Shown here: in pieces, positions 41,621 to 50,584 of the stretch | Numbering within the stretch: the stretch's first letter is position 1 | How the letters are laid out: every line of letters begins with the position of its first letter | NCBI RefSeq assembly: GCF_900129365.1 | Contig: NZ_FQVM01000006.1 | Coordinates: forward strand, 62,001-126,000 | Length of the DNA: 64,000 nt | From: Clostridium fallax | Lineage (GTDB): Bacteria; Bacillota; Clostridia; Clostridiales; Clostridiaceae | Direction of reading: 5' to 3' | Notes under the pieces: model-generated | What the model was told of the DNA's origin: nothing | Database searches by the model: none | What the model saw: only the letters and a program-made list of their open reading frames with translations | Position numbers and translations under genes: made by a program

Positions 41621-41971
41621 ATGCCTAACTATAGAGGTGGAAGAATTAACGAAGAAGTTAAAAAAGAGATAAGTGATATTATAAGAAATGATATCAAGGA
41701 TCCAAGATTAACTGCTATGATAAGTATTACTCAAGTAAGTGTTACTAAAGATTTAAGATATGCTAAGGTTTTTGTAAGTATCTTTGGAAAAAATGAAGAA
41801 GAGAAAGAAAATTCATTTTTAGCACTTAAAAAATCTAGTGGATTTATTAGAAGAGAAATTGGTCATAGAATAAATTTAAGATATACTCCAGAAATTATTT
41901 TTGAGCTTGATAACTCAATAGAGCATGGTATGCATATAGATGCTCTAATAGAGAAAACTAAGGAGAAATAA
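41621..41971 (+). CDS. rbfA: Ribosome-binding factor A
   Basis: The 116-residue KH-like protein matures the 16S rRNA 5' region. It shows RINEEVKKEISDIIRNDIKDPRL, SVTKDLRYAKVFVSIFG and LRYTPEIIFELDNSIEHG. ATG 41621 has AAAGAGGTGATAT upstream; 12 bases after infB. The nrnA ATG follows the stop by one base. Confidence 0.96.
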   Translation: MPNYRGGRINEEVKKEISDIIRNDIKDPRLTAMISITQVSVTKDLRYAKVFVSIFGKNEEEKENSFLALKKSSGFIRREIGHRINLRYTPEIIFELDNSIEHGMHIDALIEKTKEK

Positions 41972-41972
41972 A

Positions 41973-42929
41973 ATGGAGCTTAATAAAATTGCAGATATAA
42001 TTAAAGAAAAAGAGAATATAGGTATAACTTATCATGTTTCCCCAGATGGTGATTCAATAGGAAGTTCTCTAGCTTTACTGCAGTGTTTAAGGAAGATTGG
42101 AAAAAAAGCTTATATATTATCAAGGGATTCAGTTCCTGATAATATGAGCTTTCTTCCTTATAGCAATGAAATAAATTTAGATTTATTTATTCCTTTAGAT
42201 AATATGGATTGTGTTATTGTTTTAGATTGTGGAAATTGGGAAAGAATCTCTGCAGATCTTAAAGACTTTAAAGGTGATATAATAAATATTGACCATCATA
42301 TATCAAATGATAAATATGGCAAATATAATTATATAGATTGTAATGCAGCAGCAACAGCTGAGATAGTATATGATCTTATAGAATGTTTAGAAGTAAAATG
42401 TACAGAGGATATGGCAAAATGCATGTATGTATCCTTAGTAACAGATACAGGATCTTTCAGACATTCAAATACCACAGAGAAAACCCATTTTATTGCAGGA
42501 AAATTAATAGGTTTAGGACTTAATACTTCTAAAATACACAGTAATCTTTTTGATAATAAACCTTTTGAAAAATTAAAATTAATTGGAGAGGTTTTAACTA
42601 ATATGGAACTTTTAATAAATAATAAAGTTGCAGTTTTAGAAATAAAAAAAGATACTGTAGAAAGACTTAATCTAAATCTTCAAGATACATCTGATGTAGT
42701 TTCTTTTGGATTACAAATAAAAGGTGTTGAAGTGGCAGTACTGCTTAAGGAAACAGATGAAGGAATAAAGGGAAGTTTAAGATCTAAAAATGAAGTAGAT
42801 GTAAGAAAAGTGTGTGAAGTTTTTGGTGGTGGCGGACATATAAAAGCCTCAGGTCTTAAAATAAAAGATAAAAGCATAGAAAAAGCAAAAGAATTAATAT
42901 TAGAAGAATTAAAAAAAGAGTTGATATAG
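41973..42929 (+). CDS. nrnA: DHH-family nanoRNase / pAp phosphatase
   Basis: The 318-residue protein degrades short oligoribonucleotides and pAp. The DHH domain has ITYHVSPDGDSIGSSLAL (metal Asp residues), VIVLDCGNWER, IINIDHHISNDKYG (DHH) and LVTDTGSFRHSNT; the C-terminal DHHA1 domain ends with VFGGGGHIKASGLKI. The ATG starts one base after rbfA and the stop touches the truB start, so the three genes are tightly coupled. Confidence 0.93.
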   Translation: MELNKIADIIKEKENIGITYHVSPDGDSIGSSLALLQCLRKIGKKAYILSRDSVPDNMSFLPYSNEINLDLFIPLDNMDCVIVLDCGNWERISADLKDFKGDIINIDHHISNDKYGKYNYIDCNAAATAEIVYDLIECLEVKCTEDMAKCMYVSLVTDTGSFRHSNTTEKTHFIAGKLIGLGLNTSKIHSNLFDNKPFEKLKLIGEVLTNMELLINNKVAVLEIKKDTVERLNLNLQDTSDVVSFGLQIKGVEVAVLLKETDEGIKGSLRSKNEVDVRKVCEVFGGGGHIKASGLKIKDKSIEKAKELILEELKKELI

Positions 42930-43808
42930 ATGAATGGAGTAATAAATGTATTTAAAAATACAGGAATGACCTCCTTTGATGTGGTAAGTAAAATAAGAAA
43001 ACTTTCAAAGATAAAGAAAGTTGGTCACACAGGAACCCTTGATCCAGAAGCTTCAGGGGTTCTACCTGTATGTTTAGGAAAAGCAACAAAAATAATAGAT
43101 TATATAATGAGTAATGAGAAAACCTATGAGGTAACTTTAAAGCTTGGTGTAGTTACTGATACCTATGATTTAGAAGGTAAAGTTATAAGAGAAGGTGATT
43201 CTTCTACTTTAAAGGAAGAAGAAATCCTCTCAGTTATAAATACATTTAAAGGAGAAATAGATCAAATTCCTCCTATGTATTCCGCTTTAAAGGTTAATGG
43301 TAAAAAACTTTATGAACTTGCAAGACAAGGAATTGAGGTGGAAAGAGAACCTCGTAAAATAACTATTTATGATATTTATGATGTAGATATATCAAATCCA
43401 TTTATAGTTATGAAAGTAAGATGCTCTAAGGGAACTTATATAAGAAGCTTATGTTATGATATTGGTGAAAAGTTAGAATGTGGAGCTGTTATGACTAAAC
43501 TATGCAGAACAGAAAATGGTCCTTTTAAAGAATCTAATAGCATCAATATAGAAGATTTAACAGAAGAAACTATAAAAGAAAATATAATAACTATAGAGGA
43601 AGCTTTAAAGGCTTTTCCAAAGGTTATTGTAGATTCTAAATTTACTAAACTTTTAATAAATGGAGTAAAAGTTGGTGATAGCCGTTTATTAAAAGAGAAA
43701 ATTCCAAATAATACAATATATAGAGTTTATGATGATAAATTAAATTTTATAGGATTAGGAAAGAAAGATGAATTAGGGTTTAAGATAGTTACGCTATTGT
43801 ATGAATAA
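42930..43808 (+). CDS. truB: tRNA pseudouridine-55 synthase
   Basis: The 292-residue enzyme modifies U55 in the T loop of tRNA. It starts MNGVINVFKNTGMTSFDVV; catalytic Asp38 lies in GHTGTLDPEASGVLPV; later YEVTLKLGVVTDTYDLEG, PPMYSALKVNGKKLYELAR and CSKGTYIRSLCYDIG. The C-terminal part is PUA-like. ATG 42930 follows the nrnA stop directly; the SD is weak, so coupling is likely. Confidence 0.96.
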   Translation: MNGVINVFKNTGMTSFDVVSKIRKLSKIKKVGHTGTLDPEASGVLPVCLGKATKIIDYIMSNEKTYEVTLKLGVVTDTYDLEGKVIREGDSSTLKEEEILSVINTFKGEIDQIPPMYSALKVNGKKLYELARQGIEVEREPRKITIYDIYDVDISNPFIVMKVRCSKGTYIRSLCYDIGEKLECGAVMTKLCRTENGPFKESNSINIEDLTEETIKENIITIEEALKAFPKVIVDSKFTKLLINGVKVGDSRLLKEKIPNNTIYRVYDDKLNFIGLGKKDELGFKIVTLLYE

Positions 43809-43819
43809 GAGGTAGAAAA

Positions 43820-44749
43820 ATGATAGTAATTAACGAAGACTTTAATAAAAAACTAGATAAAAATACATTTATAGCCTTAGGTAGTTTTGATGGAATACAT
43901 TTAGGTCATTTATCTCTTATAAATAAGGTGGTTTCTTTAGCAAAAGAAAAAGACTTTTATAGTATGGTTTTTACCTTTAAAAATCATCCACTTTCATTAA
44001 TAGATAAAAATAAAGTTCCAAAGCTTATTATGAATAATAATTATAAACTTGATATTTTAGATAGTTTAGATGTTGATATAGCTTGCTTAAGAACCTTTGA
44101 CAAAAGTCTTATGGAGTTATCACCAGAAGATTTTATACTTATGTTAATAGAAAAATACAATATGAAAGGCGTAGTAGTAGGTTTTAATTATAGATTTGGC
44201 TATAAAAATTTAGGAGATATTACCTTACTTAAAAGATTAAGTGAAAAGTATAACTTTAAATTAGTAGTTATAGACGCTTTCAAATATAATAGTGAAGTAG
44301 TAAGTAGTACAAGGATTAGAGAAGCTTTAAAAGATGGAAAAGTTGAAGAAGCAATGAAAATGCTTTCAAAACCTTATATGGTTCAAGGAAAAGTTGTAAT
44401 GGGAAGACAGATAGGTAGAGAGATAGGTTTTCCAACAGCAAACCTAGAACTTGATGATAGATATTTAATACCTAAAATAGGAGTTTATTATACTAATATA
44501 AAATGGAATAATGAAATTTTTAAAGGTATAACATCAATAGGGCATAATCCTACTGTTGAAGGTAAAAAATTAACTATAGAAACCTATATATTAAATTTTA
44601 ATAAAAATATTTATAATGATGAATTAAAATTATATTTTATTGAAAGAATAAGAGATGAAAAGAAGTTCAATTCTATAGAAGATCTAAAAATACAACTTAT
44701 TAAGGATAAAAATGTAGCAAAAGAAAGAAAAATAATGATAAATATATAA
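43820..44749 (+). CDS. ribF: Bifunctional riboflavin kinase / FAD synthetase
   Basis: The 309-residue protein makes FMN and FAD from riboflavin. The N-terminal FAD synthetase domain has LGSFDGIHLGHLSLI (nucleotidyltransferase HxGH), VVGFNYRFGYKNLG and VSSTRIREALKDGKVEEA. The C-terminal kinase domain has GRQIGREIGFPTANLEL and GVYYTNIKW. ATG 43820 has AAGAGGTAGAAAA upstream. Last gene of the rimP-ribF group. Confidence 0.96.
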   Translation: MIVINEDFNKKLDKNTFIALGSFDGIHLGHLSLINKVVSLAKEKDFYSMVFTFKNHPLSLIDKNKVPKLIMNNNYKLDILDSLDVDIACLRTFDKSLMELSPEDFILMLIEKYNMKGVVVGFNYRFGYKNLGDITLLKRLSEKYNFKLVVIDAFKYNSEVVSSTRIREALKDGKVEEAMKMLSKPYMVQGKVVMGRQIGREIGFPTANLELDDRYLIPKIGVYYTNIKWNNEIFKGITSIGHNPTVEGKKLTIETYILNFNKNIYNDELKLYFIERIRDEKKFNSIEDLKIQLIKDKNVAKERKIMINI

Positions 44750-44756
44750 AAATAGA

Positions 44757-44785
44757 TTTACAATTAAAAAGTCATTTGTTATAAT
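44757..44785 (+). promoter_or_regulatory. Sigma-A promoter of rpsO
   Basis: TTTACA (44757-44762), 17-bp spacer, TATAAT (44780-44785). It gives a leader of about 80 nt before rpsO. Confidence 0.85.
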
Positions 44786-44789
44786 ACGG

Positions 44790-44869
44790 TTGTGAACCTT
44801 ATTCTAAGATAAAAGCTTCACCATCTTTTTTCTTGGAGTTAGGCGATAATATTTTGGAGGTGTAAACAC
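44790..44869 (+). promoter_or_regulatory. rpsO 5' leader, probable S15 autoregulatory structure
   Basis: TGTGAA (44790-44795) and TTCACCA (44817-44823) can pair around CCTTATTCTAAGATAAAAGC, and a GGAG/GGCG-containing segment follows before the SD TTGGAGG. S15 is known to bind and repress its own mRNA leader in Firmicutes. The structure here is drawn by eye. Confidence 0.5.
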
Positions 44870-45133
44870 ATGGATAAAGCAAGAAAAGAAGAAATAATCA
44901 AAACTTATGGAAGACATGAAGGAGATACTGGATCAGCAGAGGTTCAAATAGCTCTTTTAACAGAAAGAATCAAATCATTAACTGAGCACTTTAAGACTCA
45001 TAAGAAAGACCACCACTCAAGAAGAGGTCTTTTAATGATGGTTGGACAAAGAAAGGGTCTTCTAAACTACTTATACAAGCAAGATATCGAAAGATACAGA
45101 GCTATAATTAAAAAATTAGGTATAAGAGGTTAA
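44870..45133 (+). CDS. rpsO: 30S ribosomal protein S15
   Basis: The 87-residue protein has the full S15 pattern (KEEIIKTYGRHEGDTGSAEVQIALLTERI, DHHSRRGLLMMVGQRKGLLNYL, RYRAIIKKLGIRG). It binds the central domain of 16S rRNA early in assembly. ATG 44870 has GGAGGTGTAAAC upstream. Own promoter and terminator; followed by pnp as is common. Confidence 0.98.
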   Translation: MDKARKEEIIKTYGRHEGDTGSAEVQIALLTERIKSLTEHFKTHKKDHHSRRGLLMMVGQRKGLLNYLYKQDIERYRAIIKKLGIRG

Positions 45134-45136
45134 TAT

Positions 45137-45165
45137 ATAGAGCGGTTAATCCCGCTCTATTATTT
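45137..45165 (+). terminator. rpsO terminator
   Basis: ATAGAGCGG (45137-45145), loop TTAATC, CCGCTCTAT (45152-45160), then TATTTT. Confidence 0.8.
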
Positions 45166-45217
45166 TAAAATATTTAATGTAAAAGTTTTATGGTTAAAAC
45201 GAAGGGAGGTATAACCC

Positions 45218-47326
45218 ATGAATAAAAGTCACAGTGTAAATATAGCAGGTAGAGAAATGAAAGTAGAACTTGGAAACATAGGAATGCTTTCTAATGCAGC
45301 TATTTTTATGAGTTATGGGGATACAGTTATATTAACTAATACCAATGCATCTGAAAGTCCAAGAGACGGAATCGACTTTTTCCCACTAAGTGTGGAATAT
45401 GAAGAAAGATTATATGCCGTAGGTAAAATACCAGGAGGATTTATCAAAAGAGAGGGTAAACCTTCAGAAAAAGCAATTCTTAATGGAAGAGCTATAGATA
45501 GGCCTTTAAGACCGCTATTTCCAAAGGGATATAGAAATGACGTACAGGTAGTATGTACTGTTGTATCTGTAGAAAAGGATAATCTTCCAGAAATTCTAGC
45601 TATTAATGCTGCATCAACAGCATTATGCCTATCAAGTATTCCATTCACAACACCAGTAGCAGCTGTTCAAGTAGGAATAGTAAATGGAGAGTTCGTAATA
45701 AATCCAACATCAAAAGAAAGAGAAGAAAGTACTTTAGCTTTAACTGTTTGTGCAACTAAAGATAGAGTAATGATGATAGAAGCTGGCGGAGACGAAATAG
45801 AAGAAGAAAAAATGATAGAAGCTATAGAATTTGGATTTGAGGCATGTAAAAAAATAGTAGCTTTCCAAGAGGAAGTTATGGCTAAATTCGGAAAAGAAAA
45901 AGTAGAGCCTGTCTTATATAAAGTAGATGAAGAGATAGAAAAAGAAGTTAGAGAATTTTCTTTTGATATGATAAAAGATGCTATGTACATTACTGATAGA
46001 GACGAAAGAAATGCAGCTATGGATATAGTAAAGGAAAAAATATCAGAAGAATTTAGTGAAAAGTATCCAGATAATCAATCAGATGTAAATGATGTTGTTT
46101 ATAGAACACAAAAAGAAATTGTTAGAAATATGTTATTAAAAGATCACAGAAGACCAGATGGTAGAGCTTTTGATGAAGTTAGACCAATAAGCTGTGAAGT
46201 TGGAATATTACCAAGAACTCATGGAACAGGATTATTTACAAGAGGCTTAACTCAAGTTATGACTGTTGCAACACTTGGAGCTATAGGTGATGTTCAAATC
46301 TTAGATGGAATTGGTGAAGAAGAATCAAAAAGATATATGCACCATTATAATTTCCCAGCATACAGCGTTGGAGAAGTTAAGCCATTAAGAGGACCAGGAA
46401 GAAGAGAAATAGGTCATGGAGCTTTAGCAGAGAGAGCTTTAGAGCCACTTATACCTTCAGAGGAAGAATTTCCATATACTATTAGACTAGTATCAGAGGT
46501 TTTAAGTTCTAATGGATCAACTTCTCAAGCATCAGTTTGTGGATCTACTTTAGCTTTATTAGATGCAGGAGTTCCAATTAAAAGACCAGCAGCAGGTATT
46601 GCTATGGGACTTATAACTTCAGAAGATTTATCAGAAGAAGAAGTTTTAACAGATATACAAGGTATAGAAGACTTCTTTGGAGATATGGACTTTAAAGTTG
46701 CAGGAACAGAAAAAGGTATAACTTCAATTCAAGTTGATACAAAAATTGCTGGATTATCAGATAACTGTATAAGAAATGCAATTCATGGTGCAAGAAAGGC
46801 TAGATTATTTATCTTAGAAAAGATAAAAGAATGTATACCAGCACCAAGAGAAGAAGTTTCACTTTATGCGCCTAAAACTTCTACATTACAAATAGATCCA
46901 GAGAAAATTAGAGATGTCATTGGAGCTGGTGGTAAGGTTATAAATAAGATTATAGCTGATACAGGAGTTAAGATAGACATAAAAGATGATGGAAAGATAT
47001 TTGTAAGTTCACCAGATCATGAAGGTGTAAATGAAGCTATTAAAATAATAGAAGGTTTAACTAAAGAAGTTAAAGTTGGAGAAATTTATCTTGGTAAAGT
47101 AATAAAAATTGCTCAATTTGGTGCTTTTGTTGAAATATTACCAAATAAAGAGGGATTAGTTCATATATCTAAATTAGATGTAAATAGAGTAAATAAAGTT
47201 GAAGATATTGTATCTGTAGGAGATGAAATATTAGTAAAGGTTACTGATATAGATAATCAAGGAAGAATAAATCTTTCAAGAAAAGATGCGATTATAGATA
47301 AAGAAGAAAAGAAAACTGAAGAATAA
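45218..47326 (+). CDS. pnp: Polyribonucleotide nucleotidyltransferase (PNPase)
   Basis: The 702-residue trimeric 3'-5' phosphorolytic exoribonuclease has a first RNase PH domain (1-210, including FFPLSVEYEERLYAVGKIPGGFIKREG and AILNGRAIDRPLRPLF), a helical linker, a second, catalytic RNase PH domain (about 310-540; GTGLFTRGLTQVMTVATLG, ISDN-like and GDMDFKVAGTEKGITSIQVD), a KH domain (GAGGKVINKIIADTG) and a C-terminal S1 domain (GEIYLGKVIKIAQFGAFVEI). ATG 45218 has GGGAGGTATAACCC upstream. Confidence 0.98.
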   Translation: MNKSHSVNIAGREMKVELGNIGMLSNAAIFMSYGDTVILTNTNASESPRDGIDFFPLSVEYEERLYAVGKIPGGFIKREGKPSEKAILNGRAIDRPLRPLFPKGYRNDVQVVCTVVSVEKDNLPEILAINAASTALCLSSIPFTTPVAAVQVGIVNGEFVINPTSKEREESTLALTVCATKDRVMMIEAGGDEIEEEKMIEAIEFGFEACKKIVAFQEEVMAKFGKEKVEPVLYKVDEEIEKEVREFSFDMIKDAMYITDRDERNAAMDIVKEKISEEFSEKYPDNQSDVNDVVYRTQKEIVRNMLLKDHRRPDGRAFDEVRPISCEVGILPRTHGTGLFTRGLTQVMTVATLGAIGDVQILDGIGEEESKRYMHHYNFPAYSVGEVKPLRGPGRREIGHGALAERALEPLIPSEEEFPYTIRLVSEVLSSNGSTSQASVCGSTLALLDAGVPIKRPAAGIAMGLITSEDLSEEEVLTDIQGIEDFFGDMDFKVAGTEKGITSIQVDTKIAGLSDNCIRNAIHGARKARLFILEKIKECIPAPREEVSLYAPKTSTLQIDPEKIRDVIGAGGKVINKIIADTGVKIDIKDDGKIFVSSPDHEGVNEAIKIIEGLTKEVKVGEIYLGKVIKIAQFGAFVEILPNKEGLVHISKLDVNRVNKVEDIVSVGDEILVKVTDIDNQGRINLSRKDAIIDKEEKKTEE

Positions 47327-47330
47327 GCTT

Positions 47331-47361
47331 AAAAGGGCAACTAATAATTGCCTTTTTATTT
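47331..47361 (+). terminator. pnp terminator
   Basis: AAAAGGGCAA (47331-47340), loop CTAATAA, TTGCCTTTTT (47348-47357), one G-U pair. Confidence 0.85.
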
Positions 47362-47448
47362 TAATAATTTTAAGCTATGAAATTTTAGTATAAAATTATT
47401 TAAATTTGAGCAGTATAAGTTTTAGAATAGTAAAAATTAGCTACATAT

Positions 47449-47484
47449 AATATTAATAATTAAGAATCCTTAATTATTAATATT
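47449..47484. repeat. 16-bp perfect inverted repeat between pnp and the M16 gene
   Basis: AATATTAATAATTAAG (47449-47464), loop AATC, CTTAATTATTAATATT (47469-47484). It has no T tract of its own and could be a regulatory hairpin or operator. Confidence 0.6.
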
Positions 47485-47514
47485 TATATAAAAAAGTATA
47501 TTATAAATCATTTT

Positions 47515-47543
47515 AATCAAAGGAATCTCCTTTGATTTTTTTA
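47515..47543 (+). terminator. Second hairpin terminator upstream of the M16 gene
   Basis: AATCAAAGGA (47515-47524), loop ATC, TCCTTTGATT (47528-47537), then TTTTTT. No gene ends just before it, so a short transcript from the 47.4 kb region may end here. Confidence 0.75.
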
Positions 47544-47602
47544 TATTAATATTGTAATATAAATTTATTATACTTATATTTAAAAAGGAAGTGATTGATT
47601 AT

Positions 47603-48871
47603 ATGTATAATTTAATAACCCTTCCTAATGGCTTAAGAATAGTTACAGAATATATAGAACATGTTAATTCTGTAAGTGTAGGCTTATTAGTTGAAAATGG
47701 TTCTAGAAATGAAAATGAAAAAAATAATGGTATTTCACATTTTATAGAACATATGTTTTTTAAAGGAACTAAAAATCGTTCTTCAAAGAGAATTGCAGAA
47801 GAAATAGAAAATGTAGGTGGGCAAATAAATGCATATACAAGTAAAGAGTCTACCTGTTACTATTTAAAGACTTTAAATACACATTTAGACTTAGCCCTAG
47901 ATATATTATCAGATATGATGTTTAATAGTAACTTTCATGAAGAAGAAATAAAGAAAGAACAAAGTGTAGTTATAGAAGAAATTAATATGGGAGAAGATAG
48001 TCCTGAGGAAGTTTTAACAGATCTTCATGGAAAAGCTACCTTTAGAGATAATTCTTTAGCTTTACCTATATTAGGAACTAAAGATACAGTAAAATCTTTC
48101 AATCATAATAAAATTGTAAGTTATGTAAAAAGTAAATATACTCCTAAAAATACAGTGTTGTCTATATGTGGTAAATTTGATTCTAAAGAGCTTAATGAAT
48201 TAATTAATAAATATTTTAAAAATTGGACTGTAAAAGATGATAAAGAAGTAATCTATGATACTCCAGAAATTTACAATGACTTTTTGTTTAAAGAAAAAAA
48301 TATTGAGCAGCTTAATATAAGTTTAGGATTAAAAGGTATGCCTATAGGAGATAAGAAAAATTATGGTCTTATACTTTTAGCAAATATCTTAGGTGGAGGA
48401 GCTTCATCTGTATTATTTCAAAAAATTAGAGAAGAAATGGGAATGTGTTATTCAATATATTTATATCCACTGTCTTATAAAAATGTAGGTACATTAAACA
48501 TATATGTAGGATTAAGTCCTGAGTCTTCAGAAAAAGCTATAATAGCTATAAAAAATGAACTTTCTAATTTTTCTAAAAAAGGAATAACTAAAGAGCAATT
48601 AGAAATAAATAAAGAAAAATTAAAAGCTAATTATATATTAGGGTTAGAAAGTACAAGTAGTAGAATGTTTAGTAATGGAAAAGCAGTTTTATTTTTAAAT
48701 AGGTTAAATAAGCCAGAAGATATAATAAAAAAAATAGATAGCATTGATATGGACTTAATAGAAGATATACTAGATAATTCTATTAAACCAGGAATTTTAA
48801 ATGGTGCTTTTGTAGGTAAAAAAATAGATTATGAAAAATTATCTATTTTAGCTCAAAAAGATACTTATGTT
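47603..48871 (+). CDS. M16-family zinc peptidase (processing-protease-like)
   Basis: About 423 residues from ATG 47603 (SD AAGGAAGTGAT; an in-frame GTG at 47591 overlaps that SD). The N-terminal LPNGLRIVTEYIEHVNSVSVGLLVENGSRNE leads to the inverted zinc motif HFIEH (about 49-53) with Glu further on in EEINMGEDSPEEV. The C-terminal homologous half carries LANILGGGASSVLFQKIREEMGMCYSIY. It belongs to the bacterial mitochondrial-processing-peptidase-like family (B. subtilis YmxG/MlpA), usually beside pnp and ymxH. Cytosolic; no signal peptide. The stop codon is at 48872-48874. Confidence 0.93.
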
Positions 48872-49000
48872 TAGCTAATATATACTTAATTTAATAAATT
48901 TCAAATCAATATTTAAAACTGTATATTTACTAAAAACTATAATATTAAAATATACTTTACTTTATATAATAATTATAATTTTGGAAAGAGAATAAACTAT

Positions 49001-49033
49001 CTCTCCTTATCATAAAATTTATGGTAAGGAGGG
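49001..49033 (+). promoter_or_regulatory. SD-sequestering hairpin of ylmC
   Basis: CTCTCCTTATCATAA (49001-49015) pairs along its whole length with TTATGGTAAGGAGGG (49019-49033) through 15 pairs, two of them G-U. The 3' arm contains the full SD AAGGAGGG of ylmC, so ribosome access is blocked when the stem is formed. There is no T tract behind it. Confidence 0.7.
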
Positions 49034-49039
49034 ATTTCT

Positions 49040-49321
49040 ATGGAGTTAGATGGAAACTGCAGACTTTTAAGTGATCTTGAAAGATGTGAAGTATTCAACA
49101 TAAATGATGGAGATAAGTATAACTCTTTAGGGAGTAATGATATACTAATAGATGACAACGGTAATTTAAGGTATTTAATAATAAATGTTAATTCAGCTAA
49201 GTTTAGTTTGTTTTCTAGCAATGAGTTTTTAGAAATACCTTGGGATAACGTAAAAAAAATAGGAACAAAAGCAATAGTACTTGATATAGATGATGATCAA
49301 GTAAAAAGAACAAAGCTATAA
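49040..49321 (+). CDS. ylmC: YlmC/YmxH-family PRC-barrel protein
   Basis: The 93-residue protein has two short beta-barrel-like halves (LLSDLERCEVFNINDGDKYNSLGSNDILID and FLEIPWDNVKKIGTKAIVLDID) typical of the YlmC/YmxH sporulation-associated family. Exact function unknown. ATG 49040 is 6 bases after AAGGAGGG, which is buried in a hairpin, so translation is probably controlled. In Bacillus the ymxH gene also lies between the M16 gene and the dap operon. Confidence 0.88.
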   Translation: MELDGNCRLLSDLERCEVFNINDGDKYNSLGSNDILIDDNGNLRYLIINVNSAKFSLFSSNEFLEIPWDNVKKIGTKAIVLDIDDDQVKRTKL

Positions 49322-49334
49322 AGGAAGTGAGAAT

Positions 49335-50534
49335 TTGAAGATTATCGTTCAAAAATTTGGAGGAACTTCTGTTTCTACAATTGAAAAAAGAAATTTTGTA
49401 ATAGAAAAGGTTGAAAATGCCATAAAGGAAGGATATTCTCCTGTAGTAGTTGTGTCTGCAATGGGAAGAAAAGGAGAACCTTATGCAACAGATACACTAT
49501 TATCTTTAATTAATGATGATTTCAAAGCGTTAAATAAACAAGCTGCCGATTTACTTATGGGTTGTGGTGAGATAATAAGTTCTGTTGTAATGTCAGAAAA
49601 TTTAAGTAAAAGAGGGATAAAAGCAATACCTTTAACTGGGGGACAGGCAGGTATTATAACAAATTCTAATTTTTCAGAGGCAGATGTAGTAAAAACAGAT
49701 ACAGCTAGATTGATGAATTTATTAAAAGAAGGCTATGTACCAGTAGTTACAGGATTTCAGGGAGTAGATGAAGAAGGCTATTTAACTACTCTAGGAAGAG
49801 GTGGAAGTGATACTTCAGCAGCTATATTAGGAGTAGCATTAAATGCAGAAGAGATTCAAATATTTACAGATGTTGATGGAATAATGACTGCTGACCCTAG
49901 AATTGTAGAAGATGCTGCTTTAATAGATGAAATAAGCTATAATGAAGTTTTCCAATTTGCAGATCAAGGAGCTAAAGTAATACATCCAAGGGCAGTAGAT
50001 GTAGCTATGAAGGGAAATATTCCTTTAGTTATAAAAAATACTCTATCAAATTGTAGAGGAACTATTATAAATAATCTTGGAGATAAGACTGGTAAGAGAA
50101 TAATAACTGGAATAACTCATATGGCTAATAGAATTCAAGTAAGAATTATTAAAGATAATAATAAGGGTAATTGTAATTATAAATTAATTTTACAAACCTT
50201 AGCAGAAAATAATATAAGTTTAGATCTTATAAACATATTCCCTGATAAAAAATTCTTTACTATAGATAGTAAAGATAAAAGTAATCTAATAAACATATTA
50301 GATTGCTTATCAATAAAATATGACTTAGTAGAAGATTGTAGTAAAGTTTCTATAATAGGTTCTGGAATGAAAGGTATACCTGGTGTTATGGCTAGAATAA
50401 TTAGTACATTAGATAACGAAAAAATAGAAGTGCTTCAAACAGCAGATTCTCATATGACTATTTGGTGTTTAATACATTCAGACAAAGTAAGAGATGCTAT
50501 AAAAATACTTCATAAAGTATTCATGCAAAACTAA
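49335..50534 (+). CDS. dapG: Aspartate kinase (DapG-like)
   Basis: The 399-residue enzyme phosphorylates aspartate, the first step to diaminopimelate, lysine, threonine and methionine. TTG 49335 has AAGGAAGTGAGAA upstream. VQKFGGTSVS (4-13), VVVVSAMGRKGEPYATDTL, TGGQAGIIT, GFQGVDEEGYLTTLGRGGSDTSAA and FTDVDGIMTADPRIV form the kinase domain; two C-terminal ACT domains (from about 265) give feedback control. Position 14 bases after ylmC. Confidence 0.93.
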   Translation: MKIIVQKFGGTSVSTIEKRNFVIEKVENAIKEGYSPVVVVSAMGRKGEPYATDTLLSLINDDFKALNKQAADLLMGCGEIISSVVMSENLSKRGIKAIPLTGGQAGIITNSNFSEADVVKTDTARLMNLLKEGYVPVVTGFQGVDEEGYLTTLGRGGSDTSAAILGVALNAEEIQIFTDVDGIMTADPRIVEDAALIDEISYNEVFQFADQGAKVIHPRAVDVAMKGNIPLVIKNTLSNCRGTIINNLGDKTGKRIITGITHMANRIQVRIIKDNNKGNCNYKLILQTLAENNISLDLINIFPDKKFFTIDSKDKSNLINILDCLSIKYDLVEDCSKVSIIGSGMKGIPGVMARIISTLDNEKIEVLQTADSHMTIWCLIHSDKVRDAIKILHKVFMQN

Positions 50535-50584
50535 GAATAATATTCTCTCCTAAGTGCAAACTATAAAATATTGGAGGGAATATT

